Origin: Ursus arctos
Lineage: Eukaryota; Chordata; Mammalia; Carnivora; Ursidae
Reading direction: 5' to 3'
Assembly (NCBI RefSeq): GCF_023065955.2
Contig: NW_026622863.1
Coordinates: forward strand, 49,148,177 to 49,212,176
Length of the DNA: 64,000 nt
A program made the translations under genes and the position numbers. A model generated the notes under the pieces. The model was not told the DNA's origin, made no database searches, and saw nothing but the letters and a program-made list of their open reading frames with translations. Shown here in pieces: positions 9,588 through 21,500 of the stretch (within the stretch, counting starts at the first letter, position 1; each line of letters starts with the position of its first letter).

Positions 9588-12500
9588 TCAAGATTTTATT
9601 TATTTGACAGAAAGACAGCCAGCGAGAGAGGGAATACAGGCAGGGGGAGTGGGAGAGGAAGAAGCAGGCTCCCAGCAGAGGAGCCTGATGTGGGGCTCGA
9701 TCCCAGAACGCCGGGATCATGCCCTGAGCCAAAGGCAGACGCTTAACGACCACCCAGGTGCCCCTACTACCGCTTTCTTAGCTGCAAAATGAGAGTAACT
9801 GCCTTTCAGGCAGAGTTTGTTTTATTTTTTTATTTTTTTATTTCTTTATTTGACAGAGAGCACAAGCAGGGGGAGCAGCAGACAGAGGGAGAGGAAGGCT
9901 CCCTGCTGAGCAAGGAGTCCGATGTGGGGTGCTCGATCCCAGAACCCTGGGATCATGACCCAGGCCAGAGGCAGATGCCCAACCGGCTGAGCCACCCAGG
10001 CACCCCTTTCTGGCAGAGTTAATACACATATATTGCTTAGAACAGGGCTTGGCATACAGTAGCGGCTTAGTAAGTGTGACCCTTTATTATCTTATTCTTT
10101 CTAATGGCTACCTAGTTTTCCATAGCGTGTGTGCACCAGAGCAGTGTGGCCTCAGAGCCCACCATCTGAATCGCTCTCCCTTTTTGCCCTTATGAACTAG
10201 CTGATTATTAGCCACTTCCTAGCTGTGTATCCTTGGGTAAGCTAGTGAACTTCTTTGTGCCTGTTTTCTCAGCTGCAAACTAGGGATAAGAAGATACCAG
10301 CTCATGAGATTGTCATGAGGATTAAGTAACATAATACACGAAAAGACTGTGTGCATGTGGTGAGTCTTCAATAAATGTTAGCTATTATTATTTTATTATG
10401 GACCAGATTTATGAAATTCTGGTGATGGACACTTGGGTTTCTTTTTAGTGTATTTATTAATCCAGTACTGTTCGAGTAACAGTATACTAAGTGCCAAGCA
10501 CAGTCATAGATGCTAGGGATGTGGGGGTTTCTGGAGCTTACATTCAAATGCAGGAGGAGGCAGTCAACATATAAACAAAGAGTGTAATTCCAAATAGAAG
10601 AGAGTGTGGACATAAATTTGAATGAGGTGGCCAGTGTGAACTTCTGCGATGGTGATAATTGAGTTGAAACCTAAAAAATTGACTAATACCAAAGTCCTAA
10701 GGCTGGAGCATGGCTGTTTGCAAATTAGCAGTGGGAAGAGTCTGATGAGCCTGAGATGGGCGCCGTTCACACGACTTTGGGTAAGGAACTTGCATAGGGA
10801 ACCCTTGAACGGTTTGAGCAGGGAGGGGCATAATCTGGTTTAAAAGATCTCTTTTCCTGAAATGGGGACAGCAGGTTGTTGGGGGCAAGAGTGGAAGCAG
10901 GGAGACCAGGTCTAAAGCTGTTGTAGTTCTGGAGGTGAGAGATGGTGGTGGCTGTGGAGGTGGAGGGAAGCGGATGGATGCTGGGAATAGGTCTGTACAT
11001 GATCTTGGTGCACACCTGAGTATTTCTGCGGGATTCATTCCTAGAAGAATTGCTGCATCAGAGTATGAATAATAATAATAGCTGACATTCATTAAGTGCT
11101 GACTGTGTGCCAGGTGCTATGTGAAGTGTTCTTCATGTAATTGAGCCATATGTTAGCTGTAGGCTCAGGGCCTCTAGCATGGTTAAAGATTAAAAATACA
11201 GGATATTCAATGTTGATGGCAGCTGAATTAAACAAAACTCCCAAGCAGGGGCACCTGGGGGGCTCAGTTGGTTAAGCATCTAATTCTTGGTTTTGGCTCA
11301 GGTTAAGATCTCAGGGTCCTGGGATCCAGCCCTGAGTTGGGCTCCCTGCTCAGCAGGGAGTCTGCTTCTCCCTCTCCCTCTGCCCTGCCCCAACACTTTC
11401 CCTCTCCCTCCCTCCCCCCCTCTCTAAATAAATAAGTAAAATCTTACTTGGTGGGGGTGGGGGGTGGGGAGAGAACCTCCCAAGCAGTGAGAGTCTAGAG
11501 CTCTGTAGGAGATAGGGATTTTGGAGAGACCACGTGTCTAAATGTGATTTTTGTCAGAGGCACTTACAGGTTGCTGTGCTCCAAGAGCTCAGAGGAGGGA
11601 GTGCTCACTTGAGTTGGCTGTGGCAAGAGGGACTTTCTGAGGAAATGGGATTTGAATTGGGGTTTGAAGTCTGGGGGAAAGCTCAACTATGCCTAGAGAG
11701 GAAGAGAGTATATTTCAGGTGTGTGAAACGCTGTGATCTAAAGTTGGCGGTGGGAAATGGAAGGCATGTCTGGGAGGGAGGAATCTGGTGCTGGTGGGAG
11801 AAGCAGCTGGGGAAGTGGAAGGGAGACAATACCGAAGGCCTTTAAAGTGCCAGCTTTAGAATTTTTCTCAGATTTTTTTGAAAATCAGGATCCCACCTAT
11901 CACTGAGCCCTTTTGGGTTTTTTTGTTTTTGTTGTTTGTTTTTTAAAGATCTTCTGCACGCACGAGTGGGGGGGAGGGGCAGAGGGAGAGAGACAAGCAG
12001 ATTCCCTGCTGAGTGTGGAGCCCAACAACGGATGGATCCCAGGACCCTGAGATCACAACCTGAGCCCAAAGTCAGACACTTAACAGACTGAGCCACCCAG
12101 GTGCCCCTTGTTTTTTGTTTTAAGTGGGCTCCATGCCCAGCATGGAGCCCAGGGTGGGGCTTGAACTCAACCCTGAGCTGAGCTCAAGAGTCTAATGCCT
12201 AACCGACTGAGCCACCCAGGCGCCCTGTCACTGGATGCTTTGGTAATTAAGGTAATGGGATCGAGAAGTTCAGTAAGTCCAAGTCCACTATATGCCAGGG
12301 ATTATGCTAAATCTTTTGCACACACATTTTACCAGGTTGTCAAGGAGATTAATCGACATGAAGTCAGAATTGGTATCACCATTTTACAGATGAAGAAACT
12401 GAAGTTTAGAGAGATTATGCAGCTTGTCCAGATCACCCAGTTGGGAAGTGGCAGAACCAGAATTCAAACCTAATTCTTCAGACCTAGAGGACGCATGTAG

Positions 12501-15500
12501 TGATTGGCAGTGCCCATTGCTGAAGGAACAACAAAGAGAACAGAGCCTAAGAAGAATTTAGTGGGTCCAGGCATTAGGAGGCACTTGGTATTGTTTGAAG
12601 ATACAGCTTCCCAGGGGAGAGCTGGGCTATTCTAGTTGTATCCTTGAGGTACTGGAGCAGCCAAACAGGACAAAAACCCCAGAACTTGGCAGCCTGGAAT
12701 TCCAGGTGGGGCAGTGTCAGGGCCAGGTGAAGGGAAGCCTTGTAGACTAACAGTGACCGCAGAAATCTGGAAGGTACAGCTAAATGCAAGGGGGCTCAAT
12801 CTTTCTGATGTCAAAAGGTTTGGTTTGTGTACTGTATTCTTTTTGGAAACATTCCCTATTAAATGTGCTGATTCTGGAGGGATGGGAGCTCCTCTGGAAA
12901 GTCACATAGCTTTTCTTCCTCCTTCCACCCACTGGTATAATTATTACCTTGCTTGTGTCTTGTAAGCCCTCTTTCCAACTCCCTCCTATTTTAGTGAAGT
13001 GGAATTGTCACTTGAAAGGCTTGTGTCTGCTAGCCTGTGATTGGCAGTGGAAGGGCCCCATAGAGGAAAAGCCATAATGGAGAAGCTGAGACCCAAACAT
13101 ACGCCTTTGAGGGATATATTGCCAATATTCTCCCCTTTCCCCCATTTTACCCTTTGGTTATATCAGTGGAAGAAATCCAATATCTGCTAGTATCAGAAAT
13201 CAATGCAGGACCCTGTTTTGTCAGCCACCATCCTCGTTAGAGATCTCTAGTCTAATGACATGCAAGTATCCATAATTACTAGTATCATTTTTAGAAGAGT
13301 TTCTGCATGTTCTCTCTAATACTAGTACAAGTTGAAAATTGACTCATTTCGGGACGCCTGGGTGGCTCAGTCGTTAAGCATCTGCCTTGGGCTCAGGGCG
13401 TGATCCCGGCGTCCTGGAATTGAGCCCCACATCAGGCTCCTCCGCTGGGAGCCTGCTTCTTCCTCTCCCACTCCCCCTGCTTGTGTTCCCTCTCTCGCTG
13501 GCTGTCTCTCTCTCTATCAAATAAATAAATAAAATCTTAAAAAAAAAAATCGACTCATTTCATAAATTAAGAGCAAACTCATTGGCCACCCAAACTTGAA
13601 TTTATTTGAGATTGTTCTTAGTTCTCACTAATCCTTTTCAGTGTGAATAGTCATACATTTACTGCAAAAATATTAATGGGTTTGATTACAGGGTGCTGCC
13701 TAAGATCCTGATGGGGTTTCATAATACATGATATAAACTGTTCCTTTTTTCAAATCCAAAAGATTCTGATTCTAAAACCCTTCTGGTTAAAGGATTCAGA
13801 TATGATACCATAGACCTATACTGCCTTCCACTGACTTCAGAGTTAAGTTCAGGCTTCTTTTTTTTTTTTAAGATTTTATTTATTTTAGAATGCACGCACA
13901 AGTGTGTGGAAGGAGGGGCTGAGAAGGAGGGGAAGGGACAAGCAGAGTCCGCACTGAGAATGGAGCCTGTCTGGGGGCTTGGTCTCACAACTCCCAAGAT
14001 CAGGACTTGAGCTGAAATCAAGAGTCAGTTGCCCAGCAGCCTGAGCCATCCAGGGCCCCCTACGTCCAGACTTTTTGAGACAGCTGGACCTCTGACTACC
14101 TTTTTTTAAGTCTCATCTTTTGTCACTTTACAAACTAGAATGATCCAAACACTTTCCAAATACACCCTCTTTCATGCCGCCCCTTTTTTGCTTGTGGGTT
14201 ATAGCCTAATAATACCCCTTTTCACCTTTTCTTCTGCTGTCATACTAGTCCAAGCCTTCTTTCTCGCCTTAACTGTGACACTCTACCCCCTCCAAGAACC
14301 CACCGCCCCCCCCCCCCATGACTTTCTGTTGTGCTTAGAACAGAATTCAGCCCTTACAGTGCCTGTAAGAGCCTTCATGATGTGGGCCCTGGTTCTGTCT
14401 GTGACCCACCTCCTACTGTTCTTCCCTTTGTTCACTGTTCTTCAGCCATTCTGTCCTTTCTGTTCCTGAAACATGTACTTGCTCTTCTCCCAAATATCTG
14501 TATATTCATCCTTAATTTCATTTTGATTTTTGCTCAACACCTTCTCCGAAAGATCTTCATGATCAGTCTGAGTAAAATAGCACCCTCCAGCATTCTTGAT
14601 CTCTATCCTGCTTGATTTTCATCACTTTAAGTAAGCTCTACGCCCAACATGGGGCTTGAACTCATGACCCTGAGATCAAGAGTCACTCTACCGACTGAGC
14701 CTGCCCGATTTTCATCACTTTTTGACATATCCTATATCTCTATCTCTTCCATAAAATAAAAGCTCAGGAGAGCAGGGATTATGTCTGTCTTGTTCACTGC
14801 CGTATTTCTATACCTTGGAGGGGTGCATGGCATAGAAGGTGCTCAAGAAATATTTGTTGAATGAATTGTTCTTTGCAGGATGGATTAGAGCCTGTCTCTT
14901 TCCTAGATTTGAGTCCATGATGCTTCCATGCATTTAATGAAAATCAAAATTACTTCACTGTTATTTTGACTTGTTTTGTTTATCAATTCAGTGAAGCTTC
15001 CACTATTCTCTGTCACCTGGTTAACAGTGTCTGTCTTACAGGCTGCGGGCCTCCCGGGTGCTTCTAGTCGGCATGAAAGGACTTGGGGCTGAAATTGCCA
15101 AGAATCTCATTCTGGCAGGAGTGAAAGGACTGACCATGTTGGATCCTGAACAGGTGAGATGTTTGGCCACCTCATCATTCTTCCTTCACGGTCTCGCCTC
15201 TTCAGTGTAAAACACTTGGAGATTTTGTGAATTCCTGTGTGCCCCTGCAGGGCTGTGAAAGGAGGGCCGGCATTAGTGGAGCTGTGGCCTTTGGCCTCAC
15301 GGCACTGGCGTGGTCCTAGGTGGTCGACCAGTGAGACTCCTGTCTCCTCATTGAGCTTGCCTGTCTGTAAAGTGTAGTTCCTGTCTCCCTTGGAGGGTGG
15401 CTGCGAGCAGGAGAGGGATAGTGTTCCACTTTGTACCTATAAACTGCCTACATGACTAATTAAAATTGCAGAAATGCCTTAGGGCTTTGTTCTGGTATAG

Positions 15501-18500
15501 CTAGCCTTCACCCCCAGTGATTCTGCTTTAGAAGGTCTGAGATGAGGCTCGGGAATATATACATTTGTAAGCTGTCTCAGAAGAGCTTCACTGTAGACGG
15601 TTGACAGCCGTTAGTTTGGACAAACAGTGGGTCAGAGAGGATGGATGCAGACTGCTTAGCATGGTGCTTGCACACAAGGAACGTCTGATAACTAATAACT
15701 ATAGAACATACCATTTAATTGATAATGGTCACTCCCAACTCCTATGTAGCTTTGTCTGAGCAGTTTCTCCAAGGTGAAAATAACTTCTTTCTCTACATTC
15801 TTATGCTTCAACGTTTTAATTTTCTTTTATAGAAAATGTCAAATATATACAGAAGTAGCGTAACATTTAACACCCCACCTACCTGGCTTCTACAGATAAC
15901 AGTATTTTTTTTGGTCTGTATTTTTTCCCTGTGTTTTTTTGGACAGTATTTTAAAGCAAATTCTAGAAATCATGTTGCTGTTGTTTTTTAAGGTAAAATA
16001 CTTGAAAGATTTTGTCATCACATGATACTGTTTGTGTCTTTGCTTTTATGTAATGAAGGTGCTCAGTAACTAGCACACACAGTAAGGTAGAAGCTGGGTT
16101 GCAAATGTTGATGAAATTTTTTAGAGCTCATCTCGTTTGGGTTTCAGGAGAAAAGTAATATCAGGATTTAAAAAAGATTCTCCTGAAATGAAGAGAAGCG
16201 TGGGTTGGCTCTAATATCACAGTCACAAATTGACTTTTGACTTGAATTCAAAACCTCCTAAGGAAAGAAAATTCCTGCAAGCAAACTGCCCCATTTTTAA
16301 CCGGCTGTGCACTTGCAGTTTTGACATCTCCCCAACCACAGTGCCACCTAGAGGCGTTTGGAGGGAGAGTTTGTTTGCAGGGTGGAGAGGGTCAGAGCCA
16401 AGAGAGCTAGGGAAGGATGGTTTCTAAATGGGGAGGCCCTCAGTGTGGGAACACGAAACCAGATGGGGATGATGACTTCCTCATCTGGTTGGGAGAGTCT
16501 GAGAATGGGGAACAATGATATAATACTGAGGCGTGTGTGATGGAGTTCTGTCACTGCCTCAGGACAAGTGCTGGGTGCTGCCTGATGTTAGAGTGAACAG
16601 GCTGACTGTTACCCTTCCGTAATCACTTTGAGGACTTACAGTGCCTTCCACCTACCTTCCACTGCAAAGCCTAGTTCCTCTGACTGGTTTACAAGGCCTA
16701 ATACAGTGATTTTCAATCCCATCTGTGCTTTGAGTATTTGGGGGAATTGTTTAAAAGTTCTCCAGGTGAGTCTAAAAATCAGGGACGGTTGAGAACCACT
16801 GGGTTAATGTAACCTGGGCTTACCCAGCCTGACTCCCACCTCTAAATTGATGGACACTCTTTGGTGGTTCTGCCTTTCACAATTTGGTTGTGCTTTTTTT
16901 TTTCCTGACTAGGAACATCCCAGGGAGATTGTGATACCTAGTGCAAAAGCTCTGGAATCTTGCAGACTTGGACTCAGATCCCACCCCTACAAGCTGGGTG
17001 AGAGGCTTAAACTCTCAGGGATGCCGTTTGCTCAACTTTTATTTAATTTTTTTCCTTTTTTCATTCTTTATTTTTTTAGTAATCTCTGCACCCAATGTGG
17101 GGCTCAAACTCAAAACACTGAGATTAAGAATCTCATGCTCTACCGACTGAGCCAGCCAGGCGCCCCTCAGCTTGCTCATCTATAAATCAAGGATGTTCAT
17201 TCCTGCCCTTCAGAGTTCAGAGTTTTTTATTTTGTTTACATCAGCAAATATCCAAGAGTACCTGCTGGCTAACCTATCTAGATACTTGTCATACAAAGAT
17301 CCACAAGACTTGGTTCCCATTCTCAAGGTTTCTTTAGAAACCTTGAGCAGGCTCAGAGCAGGCTCCCCGACTCAGGTTGTGGTAGGGGGACATGAAAGGC
17401 TTCCTGGAGCTGTGATCTTAGCTGAGGCTTAAGGAACAAAGAGATATTTCTTAAGTTGAGGGGCTGTGTTTTAGGCGGGAAACAGTAGTGGCATAGAACA
17501 GCATGGAAATAGAATATAGCAAGCAGTACTATTTGGCGTTTTTAGGCGGGAAACAGTAGTGGCATAGAACAGCATGGAAATAGAATATAGCAAGCAGTAC
17601 TATTTGGCGTTTTTAGAATGAGTGGTGGGGGTGGGTGCAGGTTGTAGTTAAGGTCCAAATCGTGAAGGCCCTGTTAGTGAGCCTTGCTGTGAGCTTGTAC
17701 TCAATCCTCTGGGTGGTGAGGATTCATTAAAGAGTTTCAAATGTGGGACGGTCAGTTTCAGTTTCAGTGACCTGGTCAATCTCATGCCTTCCATAGATCA
17801 CTAGTTACTGTATATGATTTGCACAAGGTACAGGGCAGAAGACGACTTAGAAGGCTGCCTTAGTAGTTTAGGTGAGAGATGAAAAGGGTCTGAGTAATAG
17901 CACTCGTGATAGAAAAGGCAAAAAGCACACAGGTGAAAAATACGAGGTGTAGAATCAGTAGGACTGTATAAAGGACCATAGAGAGGCAAGGAATCACTGT
18001 AGTAGCAGATACTTCCTGAGGGTGCTGGACACTGTTCTAAGAGCTGTAGTTGTATTTCGTTTAGTCCTCACAACTCTGAGATGTAGGGATTGTCATCCCT
18101 GTTTTACAGATAAGAGAATGGCCGGAAGGGAAGTGAATTGCTGGTCTACCCAAGGTCATAGTAGTTGTTGGTACGACCAGGACTCAGAGAGTCTGACTCT
18201 TGGTAGAGCCCATGCTCTTAGCCACCTCAGCAGGTGGCTGTTACCAAGGAAATAACAAGAATATAAAGCCTGGGGTTTCTGGCTTAAATAATTGGGTGGG
18301 TGGGTGGTAGGCTCATCAATAGACAAAAAAATAGGAGTTGAATATGAGTATTCAGGGGAAGTATCTGATGGGTAGTTTAATATAAGACTCCGATGGATCA
18401 GGAAGCAAACTGTACCTGTAAGAACAATTTGAGAAATACCAGCAGAAACTGAAAGTAGTGAGTTTATGGAGCTATGTAGAGCAAAAGGATGAGTGATTGT

Positions 18501-21500
18501 GAGATTGAATCCTGGGAACACCACCCCCAAGAGGATCCACGTAGAGACTGGGTGTCCAGTGAGGGAAGAGCAGAGCAACACTAATAGAGTGATTATAGTA
18601 AGTGTACTGTTTTTATTAATCTCATTTTGCATGTGATTCCCATATACTAGCTCAAGGTCACAGAGTGAAGTTGTTGAGCTAGGATTTGAATCGAAGATTT
18701 GAATTCAACCTGAATTATTCCAGAGCCTTGCTCTTAACCACTGTGATGTACAGCCTCTCAGTATGTAATGAGATCCCTGAAGAAGTAGGACAGGATGGGT
18801 CAAGGACACTGTTAGAGGGCTGGCCTTGAGTGGGAGGAAGACCAGGTCATTTTCTTGGAAGAAAGGTAGTAAGGGAGAAGAGTATGTGCTGTGGATAGTT
18901 GGCTGGAGGAGAGGAGGGAGATTACTTGTGTTGTGTCTTGGTGAAGATAGCAAGGTCATACTGGAGATCAATCGTTAACTTAGATGTTTGATGTGTGAAG
19001 AAATGCTGTGAACAGAATGGCATCTGTAATCCTGCTGGCAGCTGGCAGGTAATTTTATTATCTGTCTTCGAGGCTCTCCTCTGCTGACAGCCAGCCTTGT
19101 GGGTGAAATCCTCCTTTGGCTCCAGTCCTACTCATCTCTCCTCCTTTCTGAATTTTAATTGTATTAAGAGTTTATTTCAGGCATTCTTAATTGTGTCTAA
19201 TTTTGGCACTGGTCTGATTTTATTTATTTACTTATTTTTAAAGTTTATTTTTTCTAGTAATCTCTACACCCGACCTGGGGCTTGAACTCAAGACCCCAAG
19301 ATCATGGGCCGCACATTCTTTAGACTGAGCCAGCCAGGCATCCCTCACTGGTCTGATTTTAAATGAGCTGTAGGCAGGGACTACATCCTTTATTGATTTA
19401 TTTTTTAAAAAGATTTTATTTATTTGATAGAGCACAAGGAGCAGGAGTGGCAGAGGGAGGGGGTAGAAGCAGGCTCCCCGCTGAGCAGGGAGCCAGCCTC
19501 AGGGCTCAGTCCCAGGATTCCTATCCCAGGATTCCGGGATCATGACCTGAGCCGAAGGCCGATGTTCAACCGACTGAGCCACCCGGGTGTCCCAGGGACT
19601 ACATCCTTTAAACTGCTATTGTTTGTCTCCAGATGCTTAAAATTGGGAACACGGTAGGTATTTGGTAAATTCTTACCACTAATTATGTCATTCTATTAGC
19701 AGTTACAAATGTAAGTGAAAGAAGAAAGTGTGGACTTTTCTATTTAGAGTGAATTTTCTTTATAAACACAAGGGGGTGCTCTTTAACTATCAACGCCAAG
19801 AAAAAAGTTAAATGTCTCTAAAGCCTCTGAAGGAATGAGTGTAGGGAGTCTGTATTAGGGAAATTCCTGAAGGAACAATAATACAATTAGATGGTAGATA
19901 TTTTAGTTATCCTTTAAAATGGAAAGGTTTGTTGTTTTTGAGAATTTGTTTTCCCCCCAAAATTCAAGTATTAAAAACATATTATTCCTAGGTATCGCCA
20001 GAAGACCCCGGAGCTCAGTTCTTGATCCGTACTGGCTCTGTTGGCCGCAACAGGGCAGAAGCCTCTTTGGAGCGAGCCCAGAATCTCAACCCCATGGTGG
20101 ATGTGAAGGTGGACACTGAGAATATAGAAAAGAAGCCGGAGTCATTTTTCACTCAGTTTGACGCTGTAAGTTTCATAAAGAGTGTAAAATCTTGAGGCTC
20201 AGTACGTTGCCTTCGCAGTCTCAAGTCTGACATTGCCTTAGCGTGTGTGCCTTACTAGCGCGCTGCCTTGCCATGTTGAATGTGTTGGTGGTAGATCCAG
20301 TCTGTTGGATCTGCTGTAGCTGTTTGTGACTTGCTGTCTGCTGGTTTCTTCTTTGGGCATATGTTCCCTTAGACCAGGTTTCATCATTGGTGTTTTGTAC
20401 TCCTTCCAGAATCTTTCCATATAGCTTCGATACATTTTACTGCAAGTGTTTTCTCTGGAAAACAAGTTGGTGGTTAATTTCTGTAGTAGAGGAATTTTTT
20501 TTGTTAGAAATACCAAACTACAGCTTGTGTTTTGTCTTAAAAAAGAGCACACCTGATTTTGGTCTATGTCTGTCTCTTTCACACAGCCACTTTGACCATG
20601 TTGCCATGGATAACTAGACAAATTCACTGTAGTTATAAGCCAAATGAGGCATATCCAACCTCATTTGGTTTCACTGCCAGATCTATGCAGAGGTGAAAGG
20701 ATAAGTTAAATTCTGTTTCAGCGTCTATGATCTTTCAGACATGGTGCCCTGTACCCAGGAAAAGCTAAACAAATGTTGGATAACCATGAAATAGTCACAG
20801 ATGATCTACTTGTTTTTTAAATGAAAGGCCCATAACACGAGAGGTTAGAATTTGGGCTGGGTAGTTTGTTTTTCCACACTGTTATATTTCATATGTGCAT
20901 CTGTTCAAATATGTGCTTGGAATGATGGATCATCTGTGTGTTTTGTCTTTTTTTTAATTTAATTCATTCTATTTTGTAACTCCCAAGTATTGGAACATTT
21001 TCTGTTTGGACATAAGTCTTCTCTTCATTTCTTTATCCATAGTAACCACATTTGGTTAATTCTAGGTGTCCCTTGCATTTCTAGCACTTAGAGGGTTTGT
21101 GAAAACCGAAGTACCAGGCCAGTTGGTTATATAAAGCATGCGCCTGGGGTGAGGATAAATGCCTCCTGGGCCACATGTGACTGGGCCTCTTAGGTTTTAC
21201 CCTCACTTTTGACTCTGCAGGGTTCCATTTGGTCAGTGTTGCATGTTCAACTGTGGCTGTCTTGCCTTTTAGATTTGATTTTTTTCCTTGGGTGTTTTCT
21301 ATGTTCAGAAGAAAACATGTGCAGTTTAGAAGTTGTCTTCATGACCCTTATCACAAAGGTTTTCCTGAAAAGATGGTGTTTTATGCAGTAAAACTTAGCT
21401 ATTCCCAGTACCTCCACTTCTTGGAACACAACCTAGAGGCCTCAGAGCAACACTGATAATTCCATTGAGTGAATCACCGGTTCATTGTCTACGTCTGAAT

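Larger units (their letters stand above)
9070..9780 (-). mobile_element. MLT1-type MaLR LTR relic, minus strand
   Basis: Reverse-complement MaLR LTR: ACCACAAACTTAGTGGCTTA, TTCTAGAGGTCAGAAGTCTG and CAGGTCCCAGGGATTAG in order. TCTTAG flanks both sides within the split MIR, compatible with the short target duplication of LTR elements. A CAN-SINE interrupts it near 9547-9764. Confidence 0.65.
8960..10080 (+). repeat. MIR relic split by an LTR and two SINEs
   Basis: MIR segments lie at about 8960-9070, 9780-9817 and 10019-10080. The pieces read continuously (CTCAGTATCTTAG, then GCTGCAAAATGAGAGTAA, then AACAGGGCTTGGCATACAGTAG) once the MLT1-type LTR and CAN-SINEs are removed. Confidence 0.65.
2714..15041 (+). 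other. SAE1: SAE1 intron 1
   Basis: 12.3 kb, phase 2. The first 250 bp belong to the CpG island. The rest is L2 (both strands), several MIRs, an MLT1 LTR and about eleven CAN-SINEs. I assign no family to 5290-6650, which is mostly plain intronic DNA and possibly old LINE debris. Confidence 0.9.
19140..19680 (+). repeat. L2 3' end split by two SINEs
   Basis: Removing the SINEs at 19223-19345 and 19393-19592 leaves a continuous L2 end: TGAGCTGTAGGCAGGGACTAC, then GTTTGTCTCCAGATGC and ACACGGTAGGTATTTGG. Confidence 0.6.
15154..19991 (+). other. SAE1: SAE1 intron 2
   Basis: 4.8 kb, phase 0. From 15154 to 16690 I recognise no repeat and no gene. It then holds a small hAT relic, a MIR split by a SINE, a long minus-strand L2 tract with the 71-bp duplication, and two SINEs inside an L2 3' end. 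Confidence 0.9.

Noticed and set aside
455..9780. Endogenous retrovirus with coding capacity
   Set aside because: Only two old MaLR-type LTR relics are present (455-1075 and 9070-9780), in opposite orientation with no gag, pol or env-like frame between them.
10697..11092. 131-residue minus-strand open frame
   Set aside because: Reads through an L2 fragment; composition (runs of Pro, Thr and Ser) reflects GA-rich repeat DNA on the other strand.
18156..18632. 158-residue minus-strand open frame in intron 2
   Set aside because: Lies across an L2/MIR minus-strand tract; no conserved domain seen.
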